Source: Lindgomyces ingoldianus
Lineage: Eukaryota > Ascomycota > Dothideomycetes > Pleosporales > Lindgomycetaceae
Reading direction: 5' to 3'
DNA length: 64,000 bases
Assembly (NCBI RefSeq): GCF_010093535.1
Contig: NW_022985209.1
Coordinates: forward strand, 186,001-250,000
The translations under genes were made by a program, and so were the position numbers. Each line of letters starts with the position of its first letter. Within the stretch, counting starts at the first letter, position 1. The notes below the pieces were generated by a model that made no database searches, had not been told where the DNA came from, and worked only from the letters and a program-made list of their open reading frames with translations. Below are positions 46,601 to 58,192 of this stretch, piece after piece.

Positions 46601-47181
46601 TATTAGCTCTAAAGTCTATCTAGTTATTAGTATAGGGTTAGAACTAGATTATAAAGGGGCCTTCTAAGTGTAATCCTATCTAGAAGATTATTTCTGCATT
46701 AGTCTAAAATACTTCTTTATTATATTACATATAGAGGTGGCATTTAGTAAAAAATAGTTAGAGGTCCTTTAATAATCTTTTAAAAGGCTTTAAAGGGGCT
46801 AGTCTTAAAGCCTTTTTAGCTACAACACTTGCTTTATCTATTAAGATGTTTTAAACTTTAGCTAGTTTTACTTGTAGTTTATATATCTAATAGGCTTAAG
46901 TAGTTGCCTTATAAGGGTTAGCTAAAGGTAGAGGGTTTTATAAGTTTATAGTTTTTTAGTAGAAGTTAGCTATCTTTTACTTAAGTTTTAATAACTTACT
47001 AACCTTATTACTAATCTGCTAGAGTTTTTTAATGTTGTCCTAGATTAAGTTAATCTGTTTTGCTAAAACAGCTTTACTTTAGGTAGAAACTTTTATAGAT
47101 TCTAATAGCGCAGTGTAGGCTATGTTAGAATCTAAATTATGTTGTAAAGTTGCTATACTTTTTAAAGAAGGTAGTATTTAA

Positions 47182-47773
47182 TGTTATAATCTTTACTTTA
47201 AAAAGCACTTAGGTCTTATAATGTTCCTAGGGGAAAGTAGGACAGATAGTAGGGGCTAGTCTTGTAGGGTGTACAGTCCTACGTACAGGCTATTAGGCTA
47301 ATAGAGGGAGGGAGAGTAACTAGATTATGGTTTGCCCTATGTGCAGCAGTAGGGAGGCCAGGTTAAACAGTCCTGTTAGACAGGGTTAGAGGTATATATA
47401 GTGCAAGATATATAAATAGTATTACAGCTCTTTAGAAAGCTAAATGCTACTTAGTTTATGTAGAGAATAAACTAAACATTAAACACACTTTTTAAAAGTT
47501 GTTTAATATAGGAACTTATATACATGTGTAGGGGACGCTAAGGGGAGTTAGCAAAGTTTATAGAAGTCTGCTAAGAAGAGCTCCTTAAGCTCCCTTAAAC
47601 TCCTAGTAACACGCGGCCTGCTTTCCTATTAGACAGAGCATTCTTCTATGATCTTGGGAAGCCGTGCTGCCTCCGTGTCCTCCGACTGGTCCGTAAGCGA
47701 GCCCTGCTCCAATCCAGCTAGATTGTGGAGCACTGCTGGTGGGGTTACGCTGGTCCAACCGTAGACCGTAACA
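47182..47773 (-). repeat. 5' LTR of the Gypsy element
   Basis: 592 bp. On the minus strand its end TTATAACA is followed at once by TTAAATACTACCTT, nearly the same bases that follow the LTR at 58192. This suggests a shared, RIP-altered primer-binding site. Confidence 0.93.
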
Positions 47774-48136
47774 ATTAGCTACAGCTGCTAGCTAAGAGGG
47801 AAATCCTTACACATCTAGCTTAAGTATGTGCTAAATAATTACCTGCTTTTTATTATTATTTAGCTTTTATAAGTTAGCTGTATAATTAGCTTAGAAAAGT
47901 TGTCTAGCGCGTTAGTTGCTTATTATTTTTTAAAAAACTTTATAGATAGCTGCAGCATGTTGCTTAAAAAGTGTTATATTTTATTTAAAAGTCTAAAGCA
48001 TAAGCTGCATTTAATGTTTTTTTAACACATCTAAGTAGTGTTATTAAGAATGCATTAGTGTAAGAAGGGTAGTGTAGTAGGGTCTTAGCAAAAGTAAGCA
48101 ACTTAGGTGTGTAAGTAACTTGCCTGTGAAGTACGT
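47774..48136 (-). mobile_element. Foldback pogo derivative, right piece after the Gypsy insertion
   Basis: It continues from ATTAGCTACAGCTGCTAGC to the terminal CTTGCCTGTGAAGTACGT, with TA at 48137-48138. Confidence 0.85.
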
Positions 48137-48239
48137 TACTTAATTAAAGCTAGGAATTAGCTAGCTATTATTTACTTTTAAGTATTAATTTACTTATACA
48201 CTTACTTTATAATAAGTAATTTAATTAGATATAAAGTTA

Positions 48240-48945
48240 TTAGCTTAGCACTTATATACTTTTTTTTAAAAAAGTAAAACAACTTATATTAAGTATCTAT
48301 AAAAAGTGTAATAAGTAACAAAGTATATAAATAGTAATAATTTTCTTATTTTTATAGTATTACTAAAAATAAAGTAATTTATTAGTAAACCTTATTCTAC
48401 TTAATATATTTTAGTTAATAAAATAAAAAGTTAAGTAAAATCTTTTTTTTAAATACACTAGTTAGTTATAATTTTTTAAATAAACTTTAGTAACACTATT
48501 TTTTTATTACTTTATATATTTCTTATATTCTTTTTTTTAAAAACTATATACTTAATATAAGTGCACTTTTATATTAATTTACATGCAGTTTACTCTAGCA
48601 TATATAATGTAAAACATATTAATATTATAGTTAGTTATGTTTATTCTACCTTTTTAGCTATATTAGTGTGTTAGAGATTAGCATTAGCTACATTAGTGTG
48701 TTAGAGATTAGCATTAGCTACATTAGTGTGTTAGAGATTAGTATTAGCTACGCTTAGTTATAGGCTCTGATTAGTTATATAATACAGTTAAATGTTGTTA
48801 TTATACGTCTATTACCTATCTAATACTACTTTGCTAAACATTATGCTGCAACTATTCTTTACTCTAAACAACTAACCTTAATGCGCTAACTATTCCTCTA
48901 AGCAACCTTTGCTTTTATAGATTATTTATAAACTGTTGTAGTATT
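48240..48945 (-). repeat. Inverted-repeat arm D (partner 29515-30170)
   Basis: Reverse complement of arm A, with three ~30-bp units ATTAGTGTGTTAGAGATTAG at about 48662-48755 and a matching outer part ending ATAAACTGTTGTAGTATTTT. Confidence 0.8.
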
Positions 48946-49146
48946 TTAAGACTTTATACACAGCTATAGTATATTACTTAAAAAGTATTATGTTTTAATT
49001 TAAAATTTAAAATATAAACTATATTTACTATTCCTTTAACATCTCTAAGTAGTGTTATTAGAAATGCATTAGTGTAAAAAAAAGTAGTTTAGTGTAGTTT
49101 TAGTAAAAGTAAGTAACTTAGGTCTGTAAGTAACTCGCCTGTAGTG
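48946..49146 (+). mobile_element. Pogo/foldback right-end fragment
   Basis: AAGTAGTGTTATTAGAAATG through TAAGTAACTTAGG match the right arms of the foldback copies. The terminal bases are altered to GTAGTGAACGT. Confidence 0.65.
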
Positions 49147-49480
49147 AACGTTGGTCCTTAACAGAAAACCTTGTAGTACCCTTGTATCTATAGCGTATAA
49201 TCTATTAACTGCTATAATAGTGTCTCTATTGCTTAGGAAGCTTGCAATCTGCTTCGCAGTCTTCTTATCTACTTTTTTTTATTTATAGGTCGTGAAGTAG
49301 TCGCGCGTGTGAGGCGTTGTTAAAGGCGCTAGAAACGTTAAGCAGGAACGTATTCTTTAGTTGTTGCGCTCACGGTTCTAGCTTAGTGCTTAGTAGTAGG
49401 TGGTCTGAGGCGCTAGCGTTTCTAATAGAAAGTAGTACAATTAATACTTTTGCTCCACCTACAATCACGTAAGGCAAACA
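49147..49480 (-). pseudogene. LINE (Tad-type) reverse transcriptase fragment
   Basis: Read in reverse, the sequence gives LLNVSSAFNNASHARLLHDL, then after one frame change KTAKQIASFLSNRDTIIAVN and RVLQGFPL. These correspond to the LINE reverse transcriptase sequence LLDVxGAFDNVSHxRLLxxL ... WIxSFLxxR ... xPQGSPL. The catalytic Asp of motif A is now N, and stops are present. It is separated from the LINE endonuclease fragment at 52275-52915 by the hAT element, in the same orientation. Confidence 0.8.
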
Positions 49481-49639
49481 AATGTAACTATATTTTTAAC
49501 TGTTATAATTTAATTAATAAGGCTTAAAAGTAAGCAGTATTATAATTAAAGTAAACTCTTTTAAGGTTGCAGTCTCTAACGCGCGTAAGAGCTAGAGAAG
49601 CGTGTTTGTGCTACTATTTATGTGTTAGTGTAGTACTAA

Positions 49640-52260
49640 CTGCAGAGATTCTACTATATTACAGAGCAGTGTTGTTTTACTAGTAGTTCTTACCTTTATT
49701 AACATCTCTATTCTATATTTCTTTATTATCTTTATTATCTTTATTATAGCGATGTTAAATTAGATCTAGAGGGGCTAACACAACTTATCTAACTAGGCCT
49801 AGGCTTTAAGCTTAGCCTTATCTCTAGTAGCTTATTACGCTAGTTCTTGTTAACTTAAGAAGTTACACTCTTTGCTTTTCTAGTTCTTATCTTATAAAGG
49901 GTCTCTGTCTCTTAGTGTTTTTAATGCCTAATTAAAAGAGTTTTTTAAAAATTATTACTTTAACTCTAGCTAGGCCTTTACTATTAAGTAAAATAATATA
50001 TTAGTAGTAGGAAAAAAGCTAGATGTAGAGTAGCTTAAATACTAAATAAAGCACCTTAGCTAGCTTTAATAAGAGTGTAGATTATTAGCTATTTAGTAGT
50101 ACAGTGCTAACTTTTAGCATATACATAATAATAGCTTAAAGGTAAAAATTTAGCTCTACTATTTTTATTACTTTTAAAAAGTGTATAAAGCTAGCAAAAT
50201 TATTAGTAGCTATTATTATATTATAGCTTATCTGCTTAAGAACTACTAGATAAATGTTACTAGAAAAAAGCTCTTACCTAATAGTTCTTACTAGCTAGTA
50301 AACTTTTATAAAGTAGTGTTAGCAGTAGGCTTTGCAAAAGCTATAAGTTATAATTTATAGTAAAAAGAGTTATTACAGACTACTTTTATTAACTAAGTAA
50401 TTTTCTAAAATATCTTTTTTTTAACATATTATTAGTAAAACTTTAAAGCATTATTACTTAAAACTAAGAGAATCTTCCTAGCGCTTTTTTTATATCTTCT
50501 ACTACTATTTTAAACTACGTACATGTAGGGCTTATATCGTAAAAGAAGGAAATTTAAATAATACTAAAGTTAGCCTACTTAAAAATTATGTTAAGTGTTT
50601 ATATATAAACTTTTTTAAACTACCTCTTCTTTTTTAAAGTAGTAGCTTACTTTATTAGTAAGTGTACCTTAGCTTATTTTTAGTGTCTTAGTAGTAAAAA
50701 TTAAAACAACATAACTAACATTTTTATATTAAATGCTAACTTCTTATAAAGAGACTTTTTTATTAGCTTCTATAATTTTTTTAGTAATTATATAAAACTA
50801 AACTAAGCGTAGGCTATTATCTAAGTTATTAAGAATTATAATATTATGTTAAAATTTTATGTTTTATTACTAATAACATGTTAAATAATAATAACATTAT
50901 AATCTTAGTTTTAGAGAAACATCTTAGCATAGACCTTAATAGGCAACACTGCCTGCGCTGCGCTAGTTATACTATATAATTAGTAGTAAAACCTGTTATC
51001 TATAGTAAAGGATTAAGCTAATTTAAATCTGTCTTAGCCTAGGCTACTTTTTAAAAGTAGTTTGTTTAACTTATACTAAAAGCATAAAGTTATAAGAAAA
51101 CTTTATAATTTTATTAATATAATTCTTTTCTTTTATAAGTGCTATAAAGCCTTTAAAGTAGTTTAATAATCTATATTTAATAAAGACCCTGTTTAAAGCT
51201 TTAGCACTCTTAACTTAGTTTAAGATAGAAATGTCTACTAGCATTCTGTTTATTTTATAGTCTTTTATTATTTAGAGCTTACGGATGCTATTATAAAGTT
51301 TATTTATAAGTAGTAATGCACTAAGGATAATAAGAATAATGTCTACATACCTAGCAACATAGCTCTATTAGATACAATTACTAAAAAAGAGTAAAAGTAA
51401 ACTAAGTGTTTTATAAAGTTTTTTAAAGTCTTTTATTAGATAATAAAAAGACTAAAAAGAAATATAAAGTAAGGTTTACTATAGATGTTTATTATTAATA
51501 TGTAATTACTCTACACTAAGCTATTGTAGATAAAGGCAACACTAGAGCCTAAGGCTAATAGCTACTTTAAAAGTAGTGTTTTATATAGACTAGAAAAGCT
51601 ACTTATATACTAAAAGAAGTTTATTATAGATCCCCTAGTCTTTTACTATATAGTTATAACTATTTTTTACTTAAAACTTTGTCTTTATTAGTTTAAAAAC
51701 TATTAGAGGCATTATAGCTTATAGCATAAAAAGATAAAAGCTTTAATGCTGAAAGTCTTTTAAAAGTATATAAATGCTAAGAAAACTTTAAAGCTTGCTT
51801 CTTACTATAATAACTTTTTAGACAACTTTATTATAGCAAAAGATAATAGTCCCTTGTATAAGAAATCTTTAGATTAGTAGCTCTAGGTTAGTTAGCGCAA
51901 CTATCCTGTACTCTTTAAGATAGCACTTAATTTCCTATGTATACCCTCTATAAGCTGCAACTGCAAGAAAGCTTTTAGTAGAGGAAAAAGAACAGTTACT
52001 TGTAACTGTAATTATCTTTTAGGCTTTATAATTAAAGCTTTACAACTCTAGAAGAACTAGCTATGTTATAAAGTTATTTTTTAGTAAATTAAATAACCTT
52101 ACATGCTATATTAAAAGTAAGAGAGACTTTACTACTCTAAAAGCTTTAACAGTTACGTTGTAACTTTTAGTAAAAAGTTAAAAAGTATAAGTAGCTTTAA
52201 TTAAACTGTAACTTAATTATATTAACCTCTACTGTTAAGTACAGCAAACAAAAGTATATA
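49640..52260 (+). mobile_element. hAT-type transposon remnant
   Basis: The + strand retains the hAT C-terminal dimerisation block at about 51880-52080: NYPVLFKIALNFLCIPSISC followed by KKAFSRGKRTVT, matching YPxLxxxAxDxLxIPxxSxxxERxFSxxxR. A run of hAT-like coding with stops leads up to it from about 50000. Exact ends are unclear. CAGTGTTGTTTTACTAG near 49663 and its approximate complement near 52235 are candidate TIRs. It lies between two parts of one LINE, so it inserted into it. Confidence 0.75.
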
Positions 52261-52274
52261 ATAAGTAAGACGTA

Positions 52275-52915
52275 ACTTGTCTAGAAAGCCTGAGTCAAAT
52301 CGTACTACTTCCTGATGGAAACGCTGTGAGTCGCGGTCAAGCTCCCACTCTATTTCGTTCCTAATCACTGTCTACGAGTCCTATAGTCACCATGCACAAA
52401 TTAATAGTTGATCACTAGGCTCTTCCTTAAACGTGATTAGGCTAGGAGTTAGTGTATTGTTAAGCTTATGGGCTTTAATAATTGCTAGTAGGTCTTTAGA
52501 TTCTCAATGTATGCGCCTAACACCTAATCTTCGCTAAAGGGGTATGCGGGTTAAAATCACCAAGTAGTATCTGCTTGTTTTCTTAGTGCGTATTAAGGGC
52601 AATTTGTATGTCTCGTAGTGCAGTTTCTCTATTTGAAGTATGTCCCCTTGTGTATTCCTTAAAACCCCACTTTGTATGGTCTAGCCTCTTCTTCGCAAAG
52701 GAGCAGACTATAGCTAGGCCTTCATAATCCCTTGCTAGGAACCAGAGATGGAAGATATCTCTCGCCGGATGGTGGGTGGCGGTCACGAACGGGTTCCACT
52801 ATGGCTCTAAGATAGCTAGAATATCGTACTCGTGAACGCGGGGATGCCGAAGCAGAATTGCTATTACTGCGTCTCTTAACTTGCGAACGCTGTACTGTAG
52901 GGTAGTTCATGTAGT
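52275..52915 (-). pseudogene. LINE (Tad-type) ORF2 endonuclease fragment
   Basis: The reverse reading gives VHEYDILAILEP, then THHPARDIFHLWFL, and after a stop ILLGDFNPHTPLAK, DLLAIIKAHKLNN and SLITFKEEPS. These are the ordered landmarks of APE-type LINE endonucleases (YDILAIQEPW, THHP, LLGDFNxHxPxW, iTf). Changes are mostly CAG or TGG to TAG. The GC level is much higher than in the neighbouring hAT, so RIP was light. Two short open frames here (67 and 62 codons) are parts of this relic. Confidence 0.8.
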
Positions 52916-53640
52916 GTTCTAATTCATGCCTTAGTATCTAAGTCAATGCCCATCTCTTGGTTGTTCTCTTTTGTCAGCTGTGTGTTGTTACTCATCACTT
53001 CTATCGCCCTCCTAGTGAGTATAATATTCCTCTATGGCCTCTAGCTACTAGTAGCTTGTGTCAATTGGTTCTCCTAATCCCTTAGGTTAACTATGGTTCC
53101 GGTGTTGGTCCTCTTCTGTTCTCATCCGGCTTGCGATTAGCTTCTAGTGGATCGAGTAGCCTGTGGGGGTGCTATATTCTAGCTAGGCTAGTTCTGTTGT
53201 ACAATGGCCGGCGCTTCTAGCTGCACTATTCAGGCTCTTAGTTCTGTAACTTAATGGTATTAAGGCCACATTCTGTATGCGAACTTCGCCTTAGCTATCT
53301 AATCCTTCCTAGTTAGGCAATAGCGGTTCCAGGTGGCAAACAGTGTTAATCGTAGTTAGTGAAAGCGGGGTCTGCTAGTTAGGGAAACAATTTCAATGAA
53401 GTGGCCCTACAGTGAGTAGCCTGAATTTGACCATAATTCTTTTAGTTGCATTAAGAGTATTCGACTGCAGCACGATACGTAATCTTGTGTGAGAGTAATA
53501 CTAGGCCCTGGGTCTGAACGCACACAAGTTTAGTTGTTGTCTAGTTTATGTCTACTTATCAGCTTCTCGTGGCTAATACAGAGGAGTGCTAAGATACTAG
53601 ACTACTTTCCTTCTTTCTCGTCTCTAGGTATGATCTCCGT
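52916..53640 (-). other. Probable upstream part of the LINE, unresolved
   Basis: GC-moderate sequence with scattered stops on all frames. Position and composition suggest LINE ORF1 or the start of ORF2, but no zinc knuckle or other motif could be read. It ends just downstream of the coactosin stop. Confidence 0.4.
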
Positions 53641-53646
53641 CCGTGT

Positions 53647-54237
53647 TCAGTACGTTGATTTTTGACGATCATCTATTTCCATGAAGTAAGCCCTTTCGGT
53701 TATATTATGGACAACTTACAATTAGCGCCCATCGCCTTTCTCAACTTCATGACCACTACCTCTTGCTCAAGATCTTTCTTATCATCGGTTTGGATTTCGA
53801 CGGCATAACTTCTAAGAACCTGCTTAACCTGACCGGATTGGAAGCTCATTTTAGCCTTGCGCATGATTTTCGTATTCGGGCCTGAAAAATACATATCGTC
53901 AACAAACCCTACATTTCCCCTACTAGAGTTCATTGTGGTCCGAGGGCCCTGGGTAAACTGACTTACCAGCCCAGACTACAAAGGCGAATTTCGTGCGCTC
54001 GCTGTATTCGTCGTTTCCCAGCGTCACCCGTACATATCCATATGCTGCCTCATCATCCCCCAGACATTCGCACATTTCTGCGATATCCCCCGTGCCAGTT
54101 TTGTCCAGCTTCAGCGAGTCCGGTGTTCCCGATGCGTACTTCAACACCAGCCATGTCGTCTCTGACTTGTCGGATCTGACATCTTCGTACGCCTGAGCGA
54201 TGTCCACATCAGAAAGAATATCACTAGGGGCTGGCAT
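53647..54237 (-). CDS. Coactosin-like actin-binding protein (ADF-H domain), 3 exons
   Basis: Exons: 54237-53967, 53881-53720, 53672-53647 (26 bp). Introns are 85 and 47 bp. The join gives 152 residues, the normal coactosin size. One ADF-H domain fills the protein: DIAQAYEDVRSD (12-23), WLVLKY (29-34), AAYGYVRV (64-71), ERTKFAFVVWAG (80-91), IMRKAKMS and the C-terminal MGANYDRQ, which is completed only through the last exon. Coactosins bind F-actin and protect filaments against capping in the cytosol. The gene is intact, a conserved housekeeping family standing alone between a LINE relic and Gypsy remnants. The start is the first ATG and has a GC-normal upstream region of about 780 bp. Confidence 0.95.
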
Positions 54238-55020
54238 AATTCGGTTTGTTGTGTTGTGTGAGTTGAGCGGGTGCGGTGTCGAAGTCCGCTGAAGAGGCGG
54301 TGTGCGGTTGTCAGAGGTGAGCTTATCTCAGCTGGCTTAGCTAGTTAATAAAAACTACCCCGAAAGTAGTACTAGTCTCGAAAATATTTTACACCACAAG
54401 CGAGCGGACCACATACGCAGATGGACAAGCGCATGGACCATCCCATTACCCATAACGCATCAACAATCCCGTATCCAATCGTCTTCGAACCGTGCTAGGG
54501 TTATCTTAGCTGTCCGAGTTCTTCGAACGACGCGTTAATAACCAAGCGACGCGCTTCAGCCCTCTACAATGCTAGTTGAACGACCCTCCACTGAAGACAC
54601 GCTGGGAGCGCTGTATGACATAACTGCAACGCTAATTCAAAGAAGGCGGCTAAGCTTAAAGAGAAGGCAATGATTAAGCATGCTAGTCCTGAAGGCTAGC
54701 GAGGGGGAAGTAGAAATAGTGTTGAGTTTAGTGAAGAAAACTGTATCCTTACTATTGAACCAGGTTTTATACCCAAAACCTAGCTTAGGGGTAGCGTTGT
54801 CAGCAAGATAGCTAGCGCCACCTGCAACACAACTGCTGTGTACTGCGGTTTCTTGCATGAGCTGAGAAGGGGTCATATGGGAAGCGAGTCGACAAGGTAG
54901 TGAGATCTAAACAAAGTGGACTGTTCAAGTGTATTGTAAAGTCTTAAGAGCTCGATAGAGCTCTGGGCTGACTATATACTATACGAGAGAGGAGCTATGC
55001 CTAATGAGTGAATAGTGCAG
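54238..55020. other. Upstream region of the coactosin gene
   Basis: GC-normal, unique sequence that should contain the coactosin promoter. A 79-codon minus-strand frame at 54637-54876 shows no recognisable motif. AT-rich repeat DNA begins near 55020. Confidence 0.5.
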
Positions 55021-55029
55021 CACATAGTA

Positions 55030-57540
55030 TACACCTTATAATATACTTATAAACATTATAGTAAAGGTATAGCTAGAAGTATTTTTTTAAAAAAAGTCTA
55101 TAGTCTTTTTAACACTATAATGCCTTTTTATATAGTTATTATAGTAGCTCTTTGTTAAAATATTTTAACATAAGGTTTTATTATCTAAGAACTACACTCC
55201 TCTATTCCTACATAGAACATCTATAGGGTTATGCTTCTAAAATAGGGTGCTTTTTTTTACTTTACTTACTTTTTTTTTATTAAGAGTGCATTTAACTATT
55301 AAGCTACATTATTTTCTTATACTTACTTAATATACTTAAAGAAATGTTCTAAGACTTTTAAAGCATAAGTATTTTTATTTTATATAGCTATAATAGTAAA
55401 ATAGTTTAAGAATAACATTTTATAAATATAAAAGTAATAAAGAAACTCTTTTATAACATCCTAAGTTTATTATTATATTATAAGTTCTCTATAAAGAACC
55501 TGCAGCACTTTAGAATTAACTACTCTATAACTACTATAGTTTGTAGAAATAATAAGTTAAGTTAATAAAGGCGCACCTTTAATAACTAATGTTATGTTAG
55601 GTAGATTTAGATCTTCCCTAGGTATAGTACAGCGCCCTGCTAGGTTGCTGTTAGGTAATGTTATACTATACACTGCCTAACTAGCGTAATAAGCTATAGA
55701 TGTTTAAATTATCTACGCCTAAAGCCTTTACTATAAAGTTAAAAGCATTATATTTTATAGTAATTTTACTTCTTTTAAAAAGACTTTTTTTATATAATTA
55801 GGTCTTTTAAATAGGCTACTAGCTAGGTCTTTTAAACTTAGCTTGTATTTAGTTTTAAAATTAAACTACACTAGTTCTTCTATTTAGTAAGCTTACTTAG
55901 AGAAGAGCTTTTTTATTATTATAAAATAGTGAAAATTATTATAATTAGAGAACACCTAGATTACACTTAGAGTGTACTTTAAATAGTGCCTTTAATATTT
56001 AAAGCTCTTTATAATTATATATAACTTCTTATTATGTGTATGCTAACAGAGTTATAGACTGCTAAACTTACAGCTTTAGAAGGCTATAAGCCTTTAGTAG
56101 TAATTTACTACTAGCTTAAAAAACTAAGGCTAGAAAAGTATTACTACTATAGTAAACTTACAAGTGTTTATAATAATTATTACTAGCTTTAAATAAATTA
56201 AAGTGCTGAAGAACTAAAGCATTTATAAATTTTAACTAAAAAGTTAGAAAAGTGTTATAGCTTTTTTTAGGCTAGAACTATTTCTAGTACTACTTTATAA
56301 AACTCTTATAATTCTACTTTACCTTCTTCTTCTTCCTTTTTAAGTTAGGGCCTTTATTAGGTAGACTTAGAGCTTAAGCAGTTATTATATAGTCTACTAG
56401 TAAGTATATAATTTTCAAGTAATTATAAACAAATTTTTAATAAAAGTTTATAAAGCTTAAAAATACTTAGATATCTTTAAAGCTTTTTAGCTTAGGCTAT
56501 TTCTTAATTATCTAAACACACACTAAGTTTATTACTACACCTTCTAGTGTAACTATAAAGCTTAGGAACTTTATAGCCTTTATTCTAAAAAAAATTTAAA
56601 TACTTTATAGTATAATTTTTATTTTACTAGTTAATTAAAAACTTTAAAAATATATTACTTATAGTTCTTTTTATCTTTAAAGTAAATAAAGACGTTATTT
56701 AAGTAGATAACATAGGTTCTATCTAATAAGACTAAAAGGTAGCTAAGGCATTAGCTAAGCTAAAAGGCATAATAATGTACTTAAAATGCTTATACTACAT
56801 CTTAAAAGTAGTTTTCTACTTATCTTCTTTCTTAATGTAAAGCCTATAGTAGGTGTTATAAAGGTTAAGCTTTATAAAGATTTTAGCCTTTAATAAGTAA
56901 TCTAATATTTTACTTATAAGTAAAATAAAGTATTAGTTTTTAATTATAATTTTATTAAGACCTTAATAGTTAATATAGAGTTATAGTATTCTATCTAGTT
57001 TTAAAATAAAAAGAATAAGAGTACTTTTAAACAACCTGCTTAGGCGTATCTAACTCTTCTTCTAGGCTACATTAAGGTATTCCTGCAGGATATCTAGTTT
57101 ATAGTAAAAGAGGTTATAGATTAAAAAGTTTAAAATTTTTTAATTTTTATAGCATAATTATGCTTACTATTTAGCCTAAAAATATTTATATAATGTTTGC
57201 TAAAAGTATACTACTAATAGTAAAACTTAAAGGAAATATGCGTAAGTTTTTTAGAGTCTAGAGTGTTATTAGCATTATAAGTGCTTAGATACCTATTGCT
57301 GTTGTTAAAAAGTACCTAGGCAACGCCTATAAGTAGTGTAGCCTAGTAGTAGCCTTTATTATAAATACTAGCTACTATATAATAAGCTATAGCTTTAGGA
57401 AGCTATAAAAGCTTTAAAAATATTTTAACACACTTTTAAAAAATATTTTTAGATTTTAAGCCTGTTATCCTTTACCTAGAGTAGACTTTAATAATAAAAG
57501 GACTTTATGTTCTACACTATGTTGCTACTAGGCCTAAGGG
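55030..57540 (-). pseudogene. Ty3/Gypsy pol remnant, minus strand
   Basis: Reverse transcriptase is readable at about 57000-56680 on the minus strand: KILDYLLKAKIFIKLNLYN, then YRLYIKKEDK, YKHFKYIIMPFSLANALATF and YLNNVFIYF. They match the order LLDxLxxAKxFxKLDLxxAYxxIRIxxxDxWKTAF ... FxYxVMPFGLxNAPATFQ ... YLDDIxxxS, with both catalytic Asp of the YxDD box changed to Asn. No LTR could be paired with it. It meets the + strand Gypsy LTR at 57549. Confidence 0.75.
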
Positions 57541-57548
57541 CTTACAAG

Positions 57549-58192
57549 TGTTACGGTCCACGAGTGGACTAGGCGGAACCCTAACAACATGCCCCACTGT
57601 TTAGACGATCAAGCATGGAACCCCTTTATGCTTGAATGGGAAGAGCCGGAGGACCCCGCTACGTCGGCGGGCCCTGAGTATCTAGAACAGGCCATGGACG
57701 AATACGTCGTCTAATAGGGAGGCCCCGCTAGTAATTGCAGTAATTGCAAGGATTAGCAAGCTAAGGCTGCAATTACTACACAATAGATTGCGGAAATTGC
57801 TAGGATTAGTAAGCTAAGGCTGCAATTACTACACTATAGTAAAAGGTATATAAGGCCTTTATTAATTAACTTTTAAAAGGTGTAATTAAAGTTTAGTTTA
57901 TCTTTATAAACTAAGTAGCATTCTAGCTTTTTAACAAGCTGTAATACTAGTTGTATATCTTGCACTATATATACCTCTATTTCTATTCCTACAAACTGTT
58001 TAACTAAGCGCCTTATACTGCTATCTAAGGTTAAACTATAATATAGCTAACTCTACTATTCTAACTATACCTAAGCTACACTAAGAACTGCGCATTTAAG
58101 GTACTTTCCTCTTCTTACCTCTAATTCCCTTCTCTAGCCTGCGTGCTTGTGGCATTCTAATAAAGGGACTCTATTAAGTAAGGATTATAACA
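57549..58192 (+). repeat. 5' LTR of a Gypsy element, left part not RIP-mutated
   Basis: It starts TGTTACGGTCCACGAG and ends TTATAACA, directly followed by TTAATTACTACCTC, matching the bases after the 5' LTR of the other Gypsy element. The first ~240 bp are GC-rich and include a clean 43-codon frame (57582-57713) that starts MPHCLDDQAWNPF and is acidic. Two ~45-bp tandem units around AAGCTAAGGCTGCAATTAC follow (57745-57835). The distal part is AT-rich. The 3' LTR would lie beyond the window. Confidence 0.7.

Larger units (their letters stand above)
40101..47773 (-). mobile_element. Full-length Ty3/Gypsy LTR retrotransposon, RIP-degraded
   Basis: A 7673-bp element with two 592-bp LTRs (40101-40692 and 47182-47773; TGTTA ... 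GTAACA) and ATTAG on both sides (40096-40100 and 47774-47778). Orientation is minus: a purine tract AAGGAGAGGGGGCAGCG abuts the LTR at 40692 when read in reverse, and pol reads on the minus strand. Reverse transcriptase blocks at about 43950-43450 are legible through stops: SYSPIALAVVFVKKKGGK, YFIKFNVQDRFNKIRI, MLFSLINALVTF and VYLDNILIYL, matching the Gypsy order with the YxDD box as YLDN. Gag and integrase regions are not resolved. Each LTR is AT-shifted relative to the other at different sites. Confidence 0.95.

Noticed and set aside
54637..54876. 79-codon ORF upstream of coactosin
   Set aside because: No recognisable features; it is an isolated short frame in a promoter-sized interval.
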